Shown: positions 17,591-25,011, numbered from the stretch's first letter. The stretch: DNA of 27,696 nt from Fusobacteriaceae bacterium UBA2433 (GCA_002342785.1 DDQV01000003.1:20572-48267), one strand, 5' to 3'. Translations and numbers: made by a program. The notes: generated by a model not told the origin, from the letters alone.

Positions 17591-17633
17591 ATTTAAAACT
17601 CCTACAACTTTCTAGAAAAGTTATAAGAAAATT

Positions 17634-17650
17634 ATTTTTGGTGGAAGTGA
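17634..17650 (-). repeat. ssrA 3'-end attachment core, copy B
   Basis: A 17-base exact copy of the ssrA end, forming the right edge of the 149-bp repeat. Beyond it the tmRNA sequence does not continue, so it is a displaced 3' end and not a tmRNA gene. Confidence 0.88.
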
Positions 17651-17978
17651 AGCATGCCTCGCCTGATCCTCTACTAAAAATATATTTTCTTCCTTTTATT
17701 TCATAGTTTCTGTAAATTTTCTAGCTTAATCCAAAAATAGAAAAATCTAAATATAGCTAATTTAGCCAGTTTGATTTCTATTAATGATTTTGTTAAGACT
17801 ACTTATGGGACTCTTGGATTAGGACAAAAGTAATGAGATCTAACGGTATTCTTAGTAGCCAAAATAGACCTTATCAGTGTTATATAAAAAGTAGGATATT
17901 TTAAGGTAGTCACTAGAGTTATCAATGGAAGGGGAGATTTGGTTATTTAACAGGAGAAAGAGAAGGTTAGGAATATAG
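17651..17978. other. Gene-less stretch right of att copy B
   Basis: About 330 bases with no supported gene on either strand. It contains TAAGACTACT at about 17813, an inverted-orientation TAGTAGCC at about 17853 and TAAGGTAGT at about 17904. These resemble the TAAGGCTACT repeats beside copy C. It is probably the degraded end of an integrated element. Confidence 0.4.
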
Positions 17979-18012
17979 AAAAAAAGCACATAGGATGATG
18001 TCCTATGTGCTT
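17979..18012 (-). terminator. Terminator after the EVE-HNH pseudogene (second hairpin family)
   Basis: GCACATAGGA/TCCTATGTGC 10-bp stem (17986-18010), with U6 following on the minus strand, just past the stop at 18018. The same stem recurs at 18989-19014. Confidence 0.8.
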
Positions 18013-18017
18013 AAATA

Positions 18018-18894
18018 TTATCTCAATATTTCTTGTAATTCTTCAACATTCAGAGTATTATTTTTTCTTCTATGAATCATTGAATGACAGTTTGCACAAA
18101 GAGGAATTAAGTCTGTTTTCGGATTTATTTCTTTAGGTTCTTCTAACTCTGACACTGGAACTTTATGATGAATATGGATATAGCCTTTCCCTAATTCTCC
18201 ATAGGTTTTGTTAAAATCAAAGCCGCAAGCTGCACAAATACAACCGTGTATTCTAATTGCTTCCTTTCTTAATTTAGGATTTCTCTCATATGTAGTAATA
18301 TAACTTAGTTTGGGATTTCCTTCTACTCCTGAAACAAATGTATTTTCTGAATCATTTAATTCTCTAAAACTTTCTATATTTTTGTGAGTATACTCTAAAA
18401 TTTCTTCAAATGCAATTTTTTGAATTGAGATTGCACTTGCTTGAAAACCTTTTAAAAAATAAGGGTCTTTATTTATTTTTTTGTTATCTCTAACGTCCTT
18501 TATCAATAAAGGACTTTCTATTAAATTTTTAATATATTCTATTTCGACATAATATTTAGACTTTAAATACGAACTATTTCTGTCTAAATTATAACCTTGA
18601 TCATCTTTATATTCTTTATTTTTTTTTAGAATTAGAAATAATTTTTACTATAGCATATACTCCACTCTCAAGTTTATTTTGACCAACCTTTAAATTCTTT
18701 TTAGCTCTGTTATCTTTTCCTACTCTTATAATTCCATATTGCCCTGGTTCGAACTTATCTTTCATGTACTCTGGAACTGTCCAAGTACCAATATTTGATG
18801 ATTCTTCACTTTTCATATCTGTTAATGCTTTTTCATTATCTCAAAATTTTGGATTACATATAAAAGACCAATATCCGCTATATTCTATACTCAT
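18018..18894 (-). pseudogene. EVE-HNH endonuclease, broken by nonsense and frameshift
   Basis: The start is the ATG at 18894 with GGAGG seven bases before. The first frame reads YWSFICNPKF, then TGA (18841-18843) where EVE proteins have Trp, then continues as EVE domain (GTWTVPEYM, FEPGQYGIIRVGKD, SGVYAIVKII) to a stop after an A9 run (18619-18627). A one-base shift there continues directly into the second frame (KEYKDDQGYNLDR...) and on to the HNH domain. That domain has CAACGFDF, HIHHKVPVSE, LIPLCANCHSMIH near its end. An EVE (modified-base reader) plus HNH nuclease would be a modification-dependent restriction enzyme. Two independent lesions make loss of function likely. An internal start at 18816 lacks a ribosome-binding site. 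The HNH motifs remain intact. Confidence 0.87.
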
Positions 18895-18929
18895 TTTATT
18901 TCCTCCCTATTTTAGTCAAATCTAGTATA

Positions 18930-18958
18930 AGTATAGTCTATTATATTTTTAGAACCAA
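18930..18958 (-). promoter_or_regulatory. Candidate promoter of the EVE-HNH pseudogene
   Basis: TTGGTT, 17-base spacer, TATACT on the minus strand. A second TATACT overlaps immediately downstream. It lies about 36 bases before the ATG at 18894. Confidence 0.5.
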
Positions 18959-18980
18959 AGTTTATGTAGATTATTTTTTA

Positions 18981-19016
18981 TAAAAAAAGCACATAGGATT
19001 GATTTCCTATGTGCCA
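18981..19016 (-). terminator. Terminator after the DUF2971 pseudogene (second hairpin family)
   Basis: GCACATAGGA/TCCTATGTGC stem (18989-19014) and U7 on the minus strand. The stem sequence is identical to that at 17986-18010; only the loop differs. It stands between DUF2971 and EVE-HNH. Confidence 0.8.
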
Positions 19017-19168
19017 TTTTTTCAAACTAATAAGTTCTTGAATAATCCTATATTATATCTTTTATTTTTGATGCTCCAAAACATCCTTCTTAAGTCAATA
19101 TACTATTAACATCACCTTCGTTAAATGTCAATTTAATCCTTTCTATACTAACTCTCTTTATCAAATTT

Positions 19169-19972
19169 TCACCTGTAACTTGAAGCTGATCTTTTTATCG
19201 ATATTTTTTTCAAATCAAATCCCTGTTTCGCTAAGAAAAAACATAAGTCGTCTTCTTTTATTTTACACTTTGGTCCCAATATTATTTCTTCTATTGGATT
19301 TTCTATTACTTCATCATAAAAACTATAATCAAAATAAGATGTTATTTCTCCATCTTTTTCTCTAAACTTTACATTACCTAAAGGATACATCTCTTTTGCT
19401 TCCATAATTAGTTTATAAGTTAAATCTCTATAAACTAATCTCCATTCCTGTTCTTCACTAAAGGAAGGGGTCTTAAAAAAATTAGCTATTTTTCCAAGTT
19501 CAAGTATATTATGGTCTGTATCAGATAGTATGAATTTTTTCGTTCCAATTTCTTTTAGCTTCATATTTTGTTCTTCTTCTGAGTAAATTATTTTTTCTAT
19601 TCTCAAGCTATGACTGAGAGAGCTACTATTTACAGGGTAACCTTTCTGTATTCCTAATTTTAAAAAATTAAAGCCTATACTTACGCCTTTGCCATCATCT
19701 GCATAGGCTCTCTACTGACTTAATATATCTTCTTTTTCAGAAAAGCAAGACGCATAAACCCCAGAGTTATTCATAATATAAAACTCAACTTCTGATTTTT
19801 CTATATTGTAATTAATCTCTTCTTTTAGATACCTAAATATTTTTTCTCTTCCCCATATCATTTCTAACGAATCATTCATATGAGATAAATCTGAAAGTCT
19901 TATAGTCTTATTACTGGCTATATAAAATAAAGTCTCAATTGAACAATAATGATATAACACTGGTATCTTCAT
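19169..19972 (-). pseudogene. DUF2971 protein interrupted by one amber codon
   Basis: The start is placed at the ATG at 19972 (MKIPVLYHYCS), which has GGAG six bases upstream. The frame runs LYHYCSIETLFYIASNKTI, LSDLSHMND, CFSEKEDILSQ, then TAG (19712-19714), and continues in the same frame as RAYADDGKGVSIGFN to the natural stop at 19169. DUF2971 proteins carry SQWRAYxDDGKGV at this point, so TAG replaces the TGG Trp codon by one G-to-A change. No other lesion is visible, so decay is recent. DUF2971 proteins are common in defence islands but their biochemistry is unsettled. No good start exists for the C-terminal half, so full product requires suppression or reversion. Confidence 0.88.
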
Positions 19973-20090
19973 GAGTATCTCCATTTTTTTTTTAAAAAGA
20001 TAACCCTTTAGGATTGCCTCTATTCTTTTACTATTCCTAATTTGCTAATAATATTGATTTATAAGTTTATACAAAATATGGGACAGACAT

Positions 20091-21545
20091 TTATTGATAG
20101 ATAAATTTATCTCTACTTCCTAAAACTCCTCCATTATTTAGAGATATTATAGAATCAAAGTTTATATCATAATTTTGGAAAACTGAAGATACAATAATTT
20201 GGTTTTCACCTAAATATTTTTTAGTTAGAGACATCATCAAATTAGATGTCTCTAAATTTACTTCCCCACTTCTAGGTGAATCTATTATAAAAGGAAGTTT
20301 AATTTTATATTTTTTTTCTAAATAAATCAATAAGGATAATTTATAGCCAAAAGTTAAAGAATGAAGTAATGTTCCTGTTTTTCCACTTAACTTATTATCC
20401 AGCACTATGCTTGGTGTTATATATTCTTCAGGAAGCTTTAAATCTATTAATACTTTTCGCAATATTAGCCAGAATTCTTCAATATTATCATTTAAGGTCA
20501 TTTTTATACTCTTATTTATCTCTCTTTTTAATTTTGTATTTTTCTTTTCTCTTTCTTGTAATGATTGATATTCATTCTCTTCTATTGATATGCTCTGAAT
20601 CAATTCATCTAGTTTTTCAGTAGTTGATAAATTAGTTTTTACATCAATTCTTTGTCTTAATTCATTTATTTTCCTCTGATAAAGTTGTAGCTGTTTTTCC
20701 AACTCTTCTTTCTCTAGCTCTGCAAAGGAATCTTCTAAATCCATTCCTATTATATTTTCATCATCTATTGGATAGATTTTTCCTTCTATTCTTACTTTTA
20801 ACCCTAGTCTTTTAAGACGTAAAAAGAATTTTTTGTGATCTTCTATAGCATCATTCAACGACTTTATATAATTCTTAATTGATAGAACTTTATTTTTAAG
20901 TCTTTCTAATTCTTCTCTTTCTTCGAGTAGATTTAATGTTTTTTTATCCTCTTTAAACATTGATTTATCTTTTATATTTTTTATATTTTTTAATATCTTT
21001 ATCTTTTGGGACTCTACCTCAATGTTCTTTAAGTGTAATTTTTCTTCAACGACTTTATCTAATTTATTTATTATAGTTATTAAATCTTCAATACTAAAAT
21101 GCCTTTTCCCTATTACTCGTCCTCTATTTAATAAAGTCCAACCTTTTTCTTGATCTATATAAAAGCACCCCAATATATTATCTAATTCTTCTTCTTTTGT
21201 TAAATTAAAAAAATTAAGGAAATATTCTACTCCTTCATTCTCAACTTCTCTTCCATCAATAGTTAACCTTATTTCATTCTCTTCTCTCTTTATAGTATAA
21301 TTCTTATTATCTTTGGTAAATTCAAGTTCCGTTTTATATCTATTTTTACTTACTCCGTCTGTTAAAGGAATTTTAAATCCTAAGGCAAAAATTATAAACC
21401 TCATTAAAGTAGTTTTTCCTCTCGAGTTCTTCCCTTTACTGGTTACCAGAGTAACATCAGAAAACGTATATTCAACTGGTTGTTCAAATATTTTATTATT
21501 GCTATTTACATCTATGCCTTTTATTCTTAATGAGTTTATCTTCAT
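20091..21545 (-). CDS. Short ABC/SMC-type ATPase of a two-gene defence pair
   Basis: A 484-residue ATPase. The Walker A region is GKNSRGKTTLMRF (~38-50) followed by IIFALGF. A central coiled-coil-rich part (~150-330) is rich in Glu/Lys. The C-terminus has a signature-like HSLTFGYKLSLLIYLEKK and Walker B with D-loop LPFIIDSPRSGEVN (~430). It then has IIVSSVFQNYD. The coiled coil is far shorter than in true SMC proteins, so it resembles ABC ATPases of ABC-three-component or Lamassu-like systems. Its ATG overlaps the nuclease stop by four bases (ATGA), giving tight coupling; GGAGGG lies inside the nuclease end. It is presumably the sensor or motor controlling the nuclease. The exact system type is not certain. 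Confidence 0.78.
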   Translation of the reverse strand: MKINSLRIKGIDVNSNNKIFEQPVEYTFSDVTLVTSKGKNSRGKTTLMRFIIFALGFKIPLTDGVSKNRYKTELEFTKDNKNYTIKREENEIRLTIDGREVENEGVEYFLNFFNLTKEEELDNILGCFYIDQEKGWTLLNRGRVIGKRHFSIEDLITIINKLDKVVEEKLHLKNIEVESQKIKILKNIKNIKDKSMFKEDKKTLNLLEEREELERLKNKVLSIKNYIKSLNDAIEDHKKFFLRLKRLGLKVRIEGKIYPIDDENIIGMDLEDSFAELEKEELEKQLQLYQRKINELRQRIDVKTNLSTTEKLDELIQSISIEENEYQSLQEREKKNTKLKREINKSIKMTLNDNIEEFWLILRKVLIDLKLPEEYITPSIVLDNKLSGKTGTLLHSLTFGYKLSLLIYLEKKYKIKLPFIIDSPRSGEVNLETSNLMMSLTKKYLGENQIIVSSVFQNYDINFDSIISLNNGGVLGSRDKFIYQ

Positions 21546-23074
21546 ATTCCCTCCAAATTAAACTCTTTTTTTATATTATCTAAAGCTGTTCTACCTTTTA
21601 TTATTTTATACAAAAAATATTTGTAAACAATATTTTTTTCTTCTTTTTCTAAATAATCTAAGTTTCCTAAAATATTCTGTTCCTTGAATTTTAAATAGTA
21701 ATTTTCGATAAACCCTCTTGAATTATTAACTTTCAATTTCAAATTAGATTGTTCATATTCATCCACCATTTCATAAAAATGTTCTATAATATATATCTCG
21801 TTTATTCTACTTTTCACTTTATATTCTAAATCATTTTCACCTAAAAAATCGTCTATTGAGGAGATGTCTATATCATCCATTTCTTCTTCATAAAACTCAT
21901 TGAATTTTTCACTACCAGTTTTTTTCTTAAAGAATTTATAAGCAATTTCTTTTATATCTATCTTTTCTTCTCTTGTCACAGAATTCTCTATAAATAAACG
22001 GGACAATTCTTTATATATATCTAACTTATCATTCGTTGTTCCTAGATTATTATTCAATTGATTAAATTCATCTAAAAATTTGTTTGGATTGCTTTTCAAA
22101 TATTCAGGAGAAACCCTTACAATTTTTAATTTTTCTTTAAAAGAATTTTCTTTTTCTCCTATTATCTCTATAATATTTTCTTTTTCTGTTGGAGAAAATT
22201 TATTCCAGTCATAATCTAAGTTTACTTCATGCCCAGCCTCCAATAAGTTTGTTAATTTTAAAATAGGTTGTTTTATAGTATTTGAGGCATATATAAGCTG
22301 TTTATTCGGTATTTTGAGCTGATTCACTAAATTATATGTTTTTTCTAATCCATTAATCCCACCTATAAATCTATTAGTATCAAATGCTTCTTCATTTTGA
22401 GGAGCCTCACTAATTTTCACTTGAATATAGTCCTTTTCATTGTTTTCATATTCAAGTTCTATATCTTCAAGTTTCCCTTCTATTTTTATTGATTTTATTT
22501 GTTTATAATTCTCATTTTTAAATAAAAAGTAATGTGCCATATAACTTTGTTCAATATACCCTTTAGCACTTGCTGTTGCCTGTCTATCTCCCGTTAAGTA
22601 AAATTCACTAAAACTTTCTAATGACTTTTCTTCAATTAGAGCATCTAGTAATTGCCCTATTTCCAAATCAGATTTACTATCTACTTTATTAAAATATATA
22701 TTTTTTGTTTTCTCGTTTAATTTTAAAAATTTAGGAATTCTCGCTTCTTCTAGCTCTTTTATTTTTTCAAAATAAATTTTAGTTCCTTTTTTAGTTATTT
22801 CAATGTCTTCAATTGTTTTAATCAAAACAGACTCTTTATTTGGTTTCATTAAAAATACATAATTTTGACCTATTAATTCTGTTAATGACTTAGCATACTT
22901 AGCAAAAGTTTCGTTTTCTCTAAACTCATCTTTTTTTAATAAATCTTTGATAAAACTTTTACCTTCAAAATTTTCTAAATCTATTTCTCTAAATTTTAAT
23001 TCAAAATAAGTATTTTCTAATTTAAAAGATTCTATTTTTTCTTCTATTATTCTTATTCTGAATAATCTTCCCAT
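21542..23074 (-). CDS. Cap4-like PD-(D/E)XK nuclease, partner of the ATPase
   Basis: A 510-residue protein. The N-terminal ~160 residues are unassigned. Residues ~165-330 contain ASAKGYIEQSYMA, then IEGKLEDIELEYENN (~195-210) and YIQVKIS (~217). This E...D...QxK arrangement matches the PD-(D/E)XK nuclease seen in DUF4297/Cap4-type effectors. The C-terminal ~180 residues are helical and acidic. It probably cuts DNA when released by the downstream ATPase, as in Lamassu-Cap4 or ABC-three-component systems, though a third component is not visible. The start at 23074 has GGGAG seven bases before. The gene follows terminator and promoter copy E. The nuclease class is inferred from motif spacing only. 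Confidence 0.72.
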   Translation of the reverse strand: MGRLFRIRIIEEKIESFKLENTYFELKFREIDLENFEGKSFIKDLLKKDEFRENETFAKYAKSLTELIGQNYVFLMKPNKESVLIKTIEDIEITKKGTKIYFEKIKELEEARIPKFLKLNEKTKNIYFNKVDSKSDLEIGQLLDALIEEKSLESFSEFYLTGDRQATASAKGYIEQSYMAHYFLFKNENYKQIKSIKIEGKLEDIELEYENNEKDYIQVKISEAPQNEEAFDTNRFIGGINGLEKTYNLVNQLKIPNKQLIYASNTIKQPILKLTNLLEAGHEVNLDYDWNKFSPTEKENIIEIIGEKENSFKEKLKIVRVSPEYLKSNPNKFLDEFNQLNNNLGTTNDKLDIYKELSRLFIENSVTREEKIDIKEIAYKFFKKKTGSEKFNEFYEEEMDDIDISSIDDFLGENDLEYKVKSRINEIYIIEHFYEMVDEYEQSNLKLKVNNSRGFIENYYLKFKEQNILGNLDYLEKEEKNIVYKYFLYKIIKGRTALDNIKKEFNLEGI

Positions 23075-23124
23075 CTTTTTCTCCCTATTAAATCAATTAT
23101 TTAGCTATTTTTTTATTTAAATAG

Positions 23125-23153
23125 ATTATACTACTTTTAGAAATTAAATTAAA
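23125..23153 (-). promoter_or_regulatory. Promoter of the nuclease-ATPase pair (copy E)
   Basis: TTTAAT, 17-base spacer, TATAAT on the minus strand. The position relative to the terminator is as in copies A, B and D, but the -35 box has drifted from TTGACT. Confidence 0.6.
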
Positions 23154-23176
23154 GTTTAGTTAAAATAAAATCAACT

Positions 23177-23215
23177 AAAAAAGGAGTCAGGCAATTGCCT
23201 AACTCCTTTCTTTAT
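23177..23215. terminator. Repeated terminator, copy E
   Basis: GGAGTCAGGCAATTGCCTAACTCC (23183-23206) is almost a perfect palindrome, with A6 on the left. The right flank TTTATTTAAAACT...TTTCTAGAA follows copies A and B and then diverges before any ssrA core. It ends the kinase transcript. Confidence 0.8.
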
Positions 23216-23314
23216 TTAAAACTCTTATAAATTTCTAGAACATTTGCAGTCGTGGATTTGTATTATTTTTTTTGAAATTTTTACTAAAACTATGTTGATT
23301 AGTAAAGATAAGTT

Positions 23315-24460
23315 TTAATTACATAATCTATTTTTCATTTTTAAATATCCTAATTTTAATTCTTCTAAAGTTTGATATCTATTTTTAGTATCTGAAACTC
23401 CTTTTTCTAAAAATTCTCTGATGGACTCATCTTTTATTTTAGAAAAATTAAATTTTTTAGATATTATCATTACAATTAATTGAGTTAAAGCATAAGTTTC
23501 ATGGGTTTCATTATAATTTTTAAAACCGTCAAATTTAAGATTAGGATCATTGAGAGAACCTCTAAACTCTGAGTCTGTTGATGTAAGGTGGCTATCTTTA
23601 GGTTTTACTAATCCAAAGTCTGAGATTTTTATAACTTTAATGCTATCATAATTCTTTATTAAAATATTATTAGGACTGATATCTCTATGGAAATATCCAT
23701 TGATTTTTAAATGTTCAAATGCCCTCAATATTTGATTGATAAAAGAAAACCTTTCTTCTAACGTTATACTTTGATTATTTTTTTGAAGATATTTTAAAAG
23801 TGTTGTATCTAGCAATTCCATAGAATAACTTTTTCCTTTTTCACTATAATTGTAAACCTCTACAACATACGGGGATTTGATTTCCTTCATTACATCAAAC
23901 TCTCTTCTAAATCTTTCTAATTCTTTTTCATCAAGAGTATCCATAGCCTTTTTTAAAGCAAATTCTTTATCATAGTCCTCGTCATAATATTTAAAAACTT
24001 GAGCATAAGAGCCTTTTCCTATAGGTTGTAGCTTTAAGTTTTTATCTTTTTTAATGAAGGATTCTCCTTTTGATTCAAATATTGGGATTATTTCATCTAT
24101 TTCAATTCTTTTAAAATCTGTTGGAATCTTAGTACCATAATTCCCTAAGATATTTTTTAACTGATTTCTTATTGAAGTATATTTAGAAGAAAGTTTTAAT
24201 TCTGAGTTTAATTGAGTTGTAAAATCGCGTAAATTATTTAACATCATTAGTGTTCTTTTAGATCTATCAGCATGATAATATCCATAATCTATTCCACTAT
24301 TAAAATCTCTCAACTCTTCATTAAACCAAGCATGATAAGAACTTAAAAGAAAAGTTAAATTCTTAGAGAAATTATTTTTATACAAGTCTAAATAATCTTC
24401 ATTAAATAATGATTCTTCTTTCAACTTTTTTTCTTCTCTTTTTAAATAATTTTCGAGCAT
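23315..24460 (-). CDS. Eukaryotic-like Ser/Thr protein kinase, stand-alone
   Basis: A 381-residue protein. The N-terminal ~140 residues are helical and unassigned. The kinase domain shows the Gly loop PIGKGSYAQVFKY (~147-159), catalytic Lys in FALKKA (~167), helix-C Glu in RREFDVMKEI, catalytic loop YFHRDISPNNILI (~258-270) and ISDFGLVKP (~279). The activation segment ends with FRGSLNDP, not the usual APE. All catalytic residues are present. There is no membrane segment. Stand-alone bacterial kinases in such islands (for example staphylococcal Stk2) cause abortive infection; that role is inferred from motif set and place. It has its own promoter (copy A), GGAGG before the ATG, and ends before terminator copy E. 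It is the module adjacent to ssrA. Confidence 0.85.
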   Translation of the reverse strand: MLENYLKREEKKLKEESLFNEDYLDLYKNNFSKNLTFLLSSYHAWFNEELRDFNSGIDYGYYHADRSKRTLMMLNNLRDFTTQLNSELKLSSKYTSIRNQLKNILGNYGTKIPTDFKRIEIDEIIPIFESKGESFIKKDKNLKLQPIGKGSYAQVFKYYDEDYDKEFALKKAMDTLDEKELERFRREFDVMKEIKSPYVVEVYNYSEKGKSYSMELLDTTLLKYLQKNNQSITLEERFSFINQILRAFEHLKINGYFHRDISPNNILIKNYDSIKVIKISDFGLVKPKDSHLTSTDSEFRGSLNDPNLKFDGFKNYNETHETYALTQLIVMIISKKFNFSKIKDESIREFLEKGVSDTKNRYQTLEELKLGYLKMKNRLCN

Positions 24461-24493
24461 TTCATCCTCCTATTATTATTCATTTCACTATTG

Positions 24494-24522
24494 ATTATAC
24501 TCCTCTAAAAAAAAGAAGTCAA
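24494..24522 (-). promoter_or_regulatory. Promoter of the kinase gene (copy A)
   Basis: TTGACT, 17-base spacer with T8, TATAAT on the minus strand, about 34 bases before the kinase ATG. This is a near-consensus housekeeping promoter. Confidence 0.8.
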
Positions 24523-24532
24523 AGAAGTATAT

Positions 24533-24570
24533 AAAAAAGGAGTTAGACATTTACCTAACTCCTTTCTCTA
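24533..24570. terminator. Repeated terminator, copy A, serving ssrA
   Basis: GGAGTTAG/CTAACTCC stem (24539-24562), with U6 on the minus strand. It lies 48-79 bases beyond the tmRNA CCA end. Confidence 0.85.
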
Positions 24571-24612
24571 TTTAAAACTCCTACAACTTTCTAGAAAAGT
24601 TATAAGAAAATT

Positions 24613-24629
24613 ATTTTTGGTGGAAGTGA
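24613..24629 (-). repeat. ssrA 3'-end attachment core, copy A (in the tmRNA gene)
   Basis: ATTTTTGGTGGAAGTGA covers the CCA end and acceptor-stem 3' strand of ssrA plus five bases beyond. Three further copies lie leftward. Integration here keeps the tmRNA gene whole. Confidence 0.82.
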
Positions 24630-24964
24630 CGGGAATTGAACCCGTGTCCAAGAACACCAGTATCATAGGTTTCTACAAGTTTATTTCATGAATTAGTCTC
24701 GTATAAACTCGTCTCACAAACAGGACTAGCTTATACCAGTCAATTAAAGATGTCCCGCAGGTTTAATGACGAAACCATTGGTAAGCCTGATGTTAGTTAT
24801 GTTCTACCGACCTGCACAGGCCTTAGGAAGATAGAACACGCTGCACTATTAGGCAGCTATTGCGTAATTTTCGTTTCCATTTAAAAATGGGTTTGACCTC
24901 TCACAGCGATCAACCTGACTTGCTTCCTATAATCTAATGCCCCTGTCGAAACCAGTGCACTCCC
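24618..24964 (-). ncRNA. ssrA: tmRNA (ssrA)
   Basis: A 347-nt one-piece tmRNA that rescues stalled ribosomes together with SmpB. The 5' GGGAGTG pairs with CACTTCC before an encoded CCA to form a 7-bp acceptor stem. GGTTTCGACAGGG follows the 5' stem and GGTTCAATTCC forms the T loop. The tag frame at 24849-24878 reads GNENYAIAA then TAA, with GGA as resume codon. The gene lies 35 bases after smpB in the same direction. Its 3' end is the integration target for the accessory array, and the terminator beyond it belongs to the repeated cassette unit. Confidence 0.96.
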
Positions 24965-24982
24965 TTAATGTTTAACCTCTAT

Positions 24983-25011
24983 ATTATAAGATCATATATT
25001 TATCTATATGA
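24983..25011 (-). promoter_or_regulatory. Possible ssrA promoter overlapping the smpB 3' end
   Basis: TATAAT at 24983-24988 (minus strand), with a poor -35 (about TTCATA) inside the last smpB codons. The tmRNA 5' end at 24964 would need processing from this start, or transcription may continue from smpB. Confidence 0.4.

Larger units (their letters stand above)
17502..17650 (-). repeat. 149-bp direct repeat, copy B (promoter-terminator-att core)
   Basis: Nearly identical over its whole length to 24482-24629 beside ssrA. Differences are two bases before the -10 box, one in the spacer and the terminator loop. It contains, leftward from the right end, the 17-bp ssrA end (17634-17650), a conserved spacer, the GGAGTTA stem terminator and the promoter. 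Confidence 0.9.
24482..24629 (-). repeat. 148-bp direct repeat, copy A (native ssrA edge)
   Basis: Partner of 17502-17650. It holds the last 12 bases of ssrA plus flank, the terminator that serves ssrA, and the kinase promoter. Because everything left of the core would have arrived with the last integrated element, the present ssrA terminator is probably element-derived. Confidence 0.88.

Noticed and set aside
17634..17650. Second tmRNA or tRNA gene at the ssrA-like copies
   Set aside because: Similarity stops after 17 bases; no T-arm, tag frame or 5' acceptor strand is present at any of the three copies.
18619..18627. Programmed frameshifting on the A9 run joining EVE and HNH
   Set aside because: Physically possible, but the nonsense codon upstream and the absence of a start signal at 18816 mean no ribosome would normally reach it.
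18841..18843. TGA in the EVE domain as selenocysteine or as recoded Trp
   Set aside because: No hairpin-like insertion element was noticed just downstream, the family has Trp here and not Cys, and TGA/TAA/TAG all act as normal stops in the other genes of the window. The downstream frameshift also argues for decay.
14293..24566. Insertion-sequence or MITE origin for the GGAGTTAG repeats
   Set aside because: No terminal inverted repeats beyond the hairpin itself and no target-site duplications. The fixed order of terminator then promoter between genes fits a regulatory unit better, though a short mobile repeat is not excluded.
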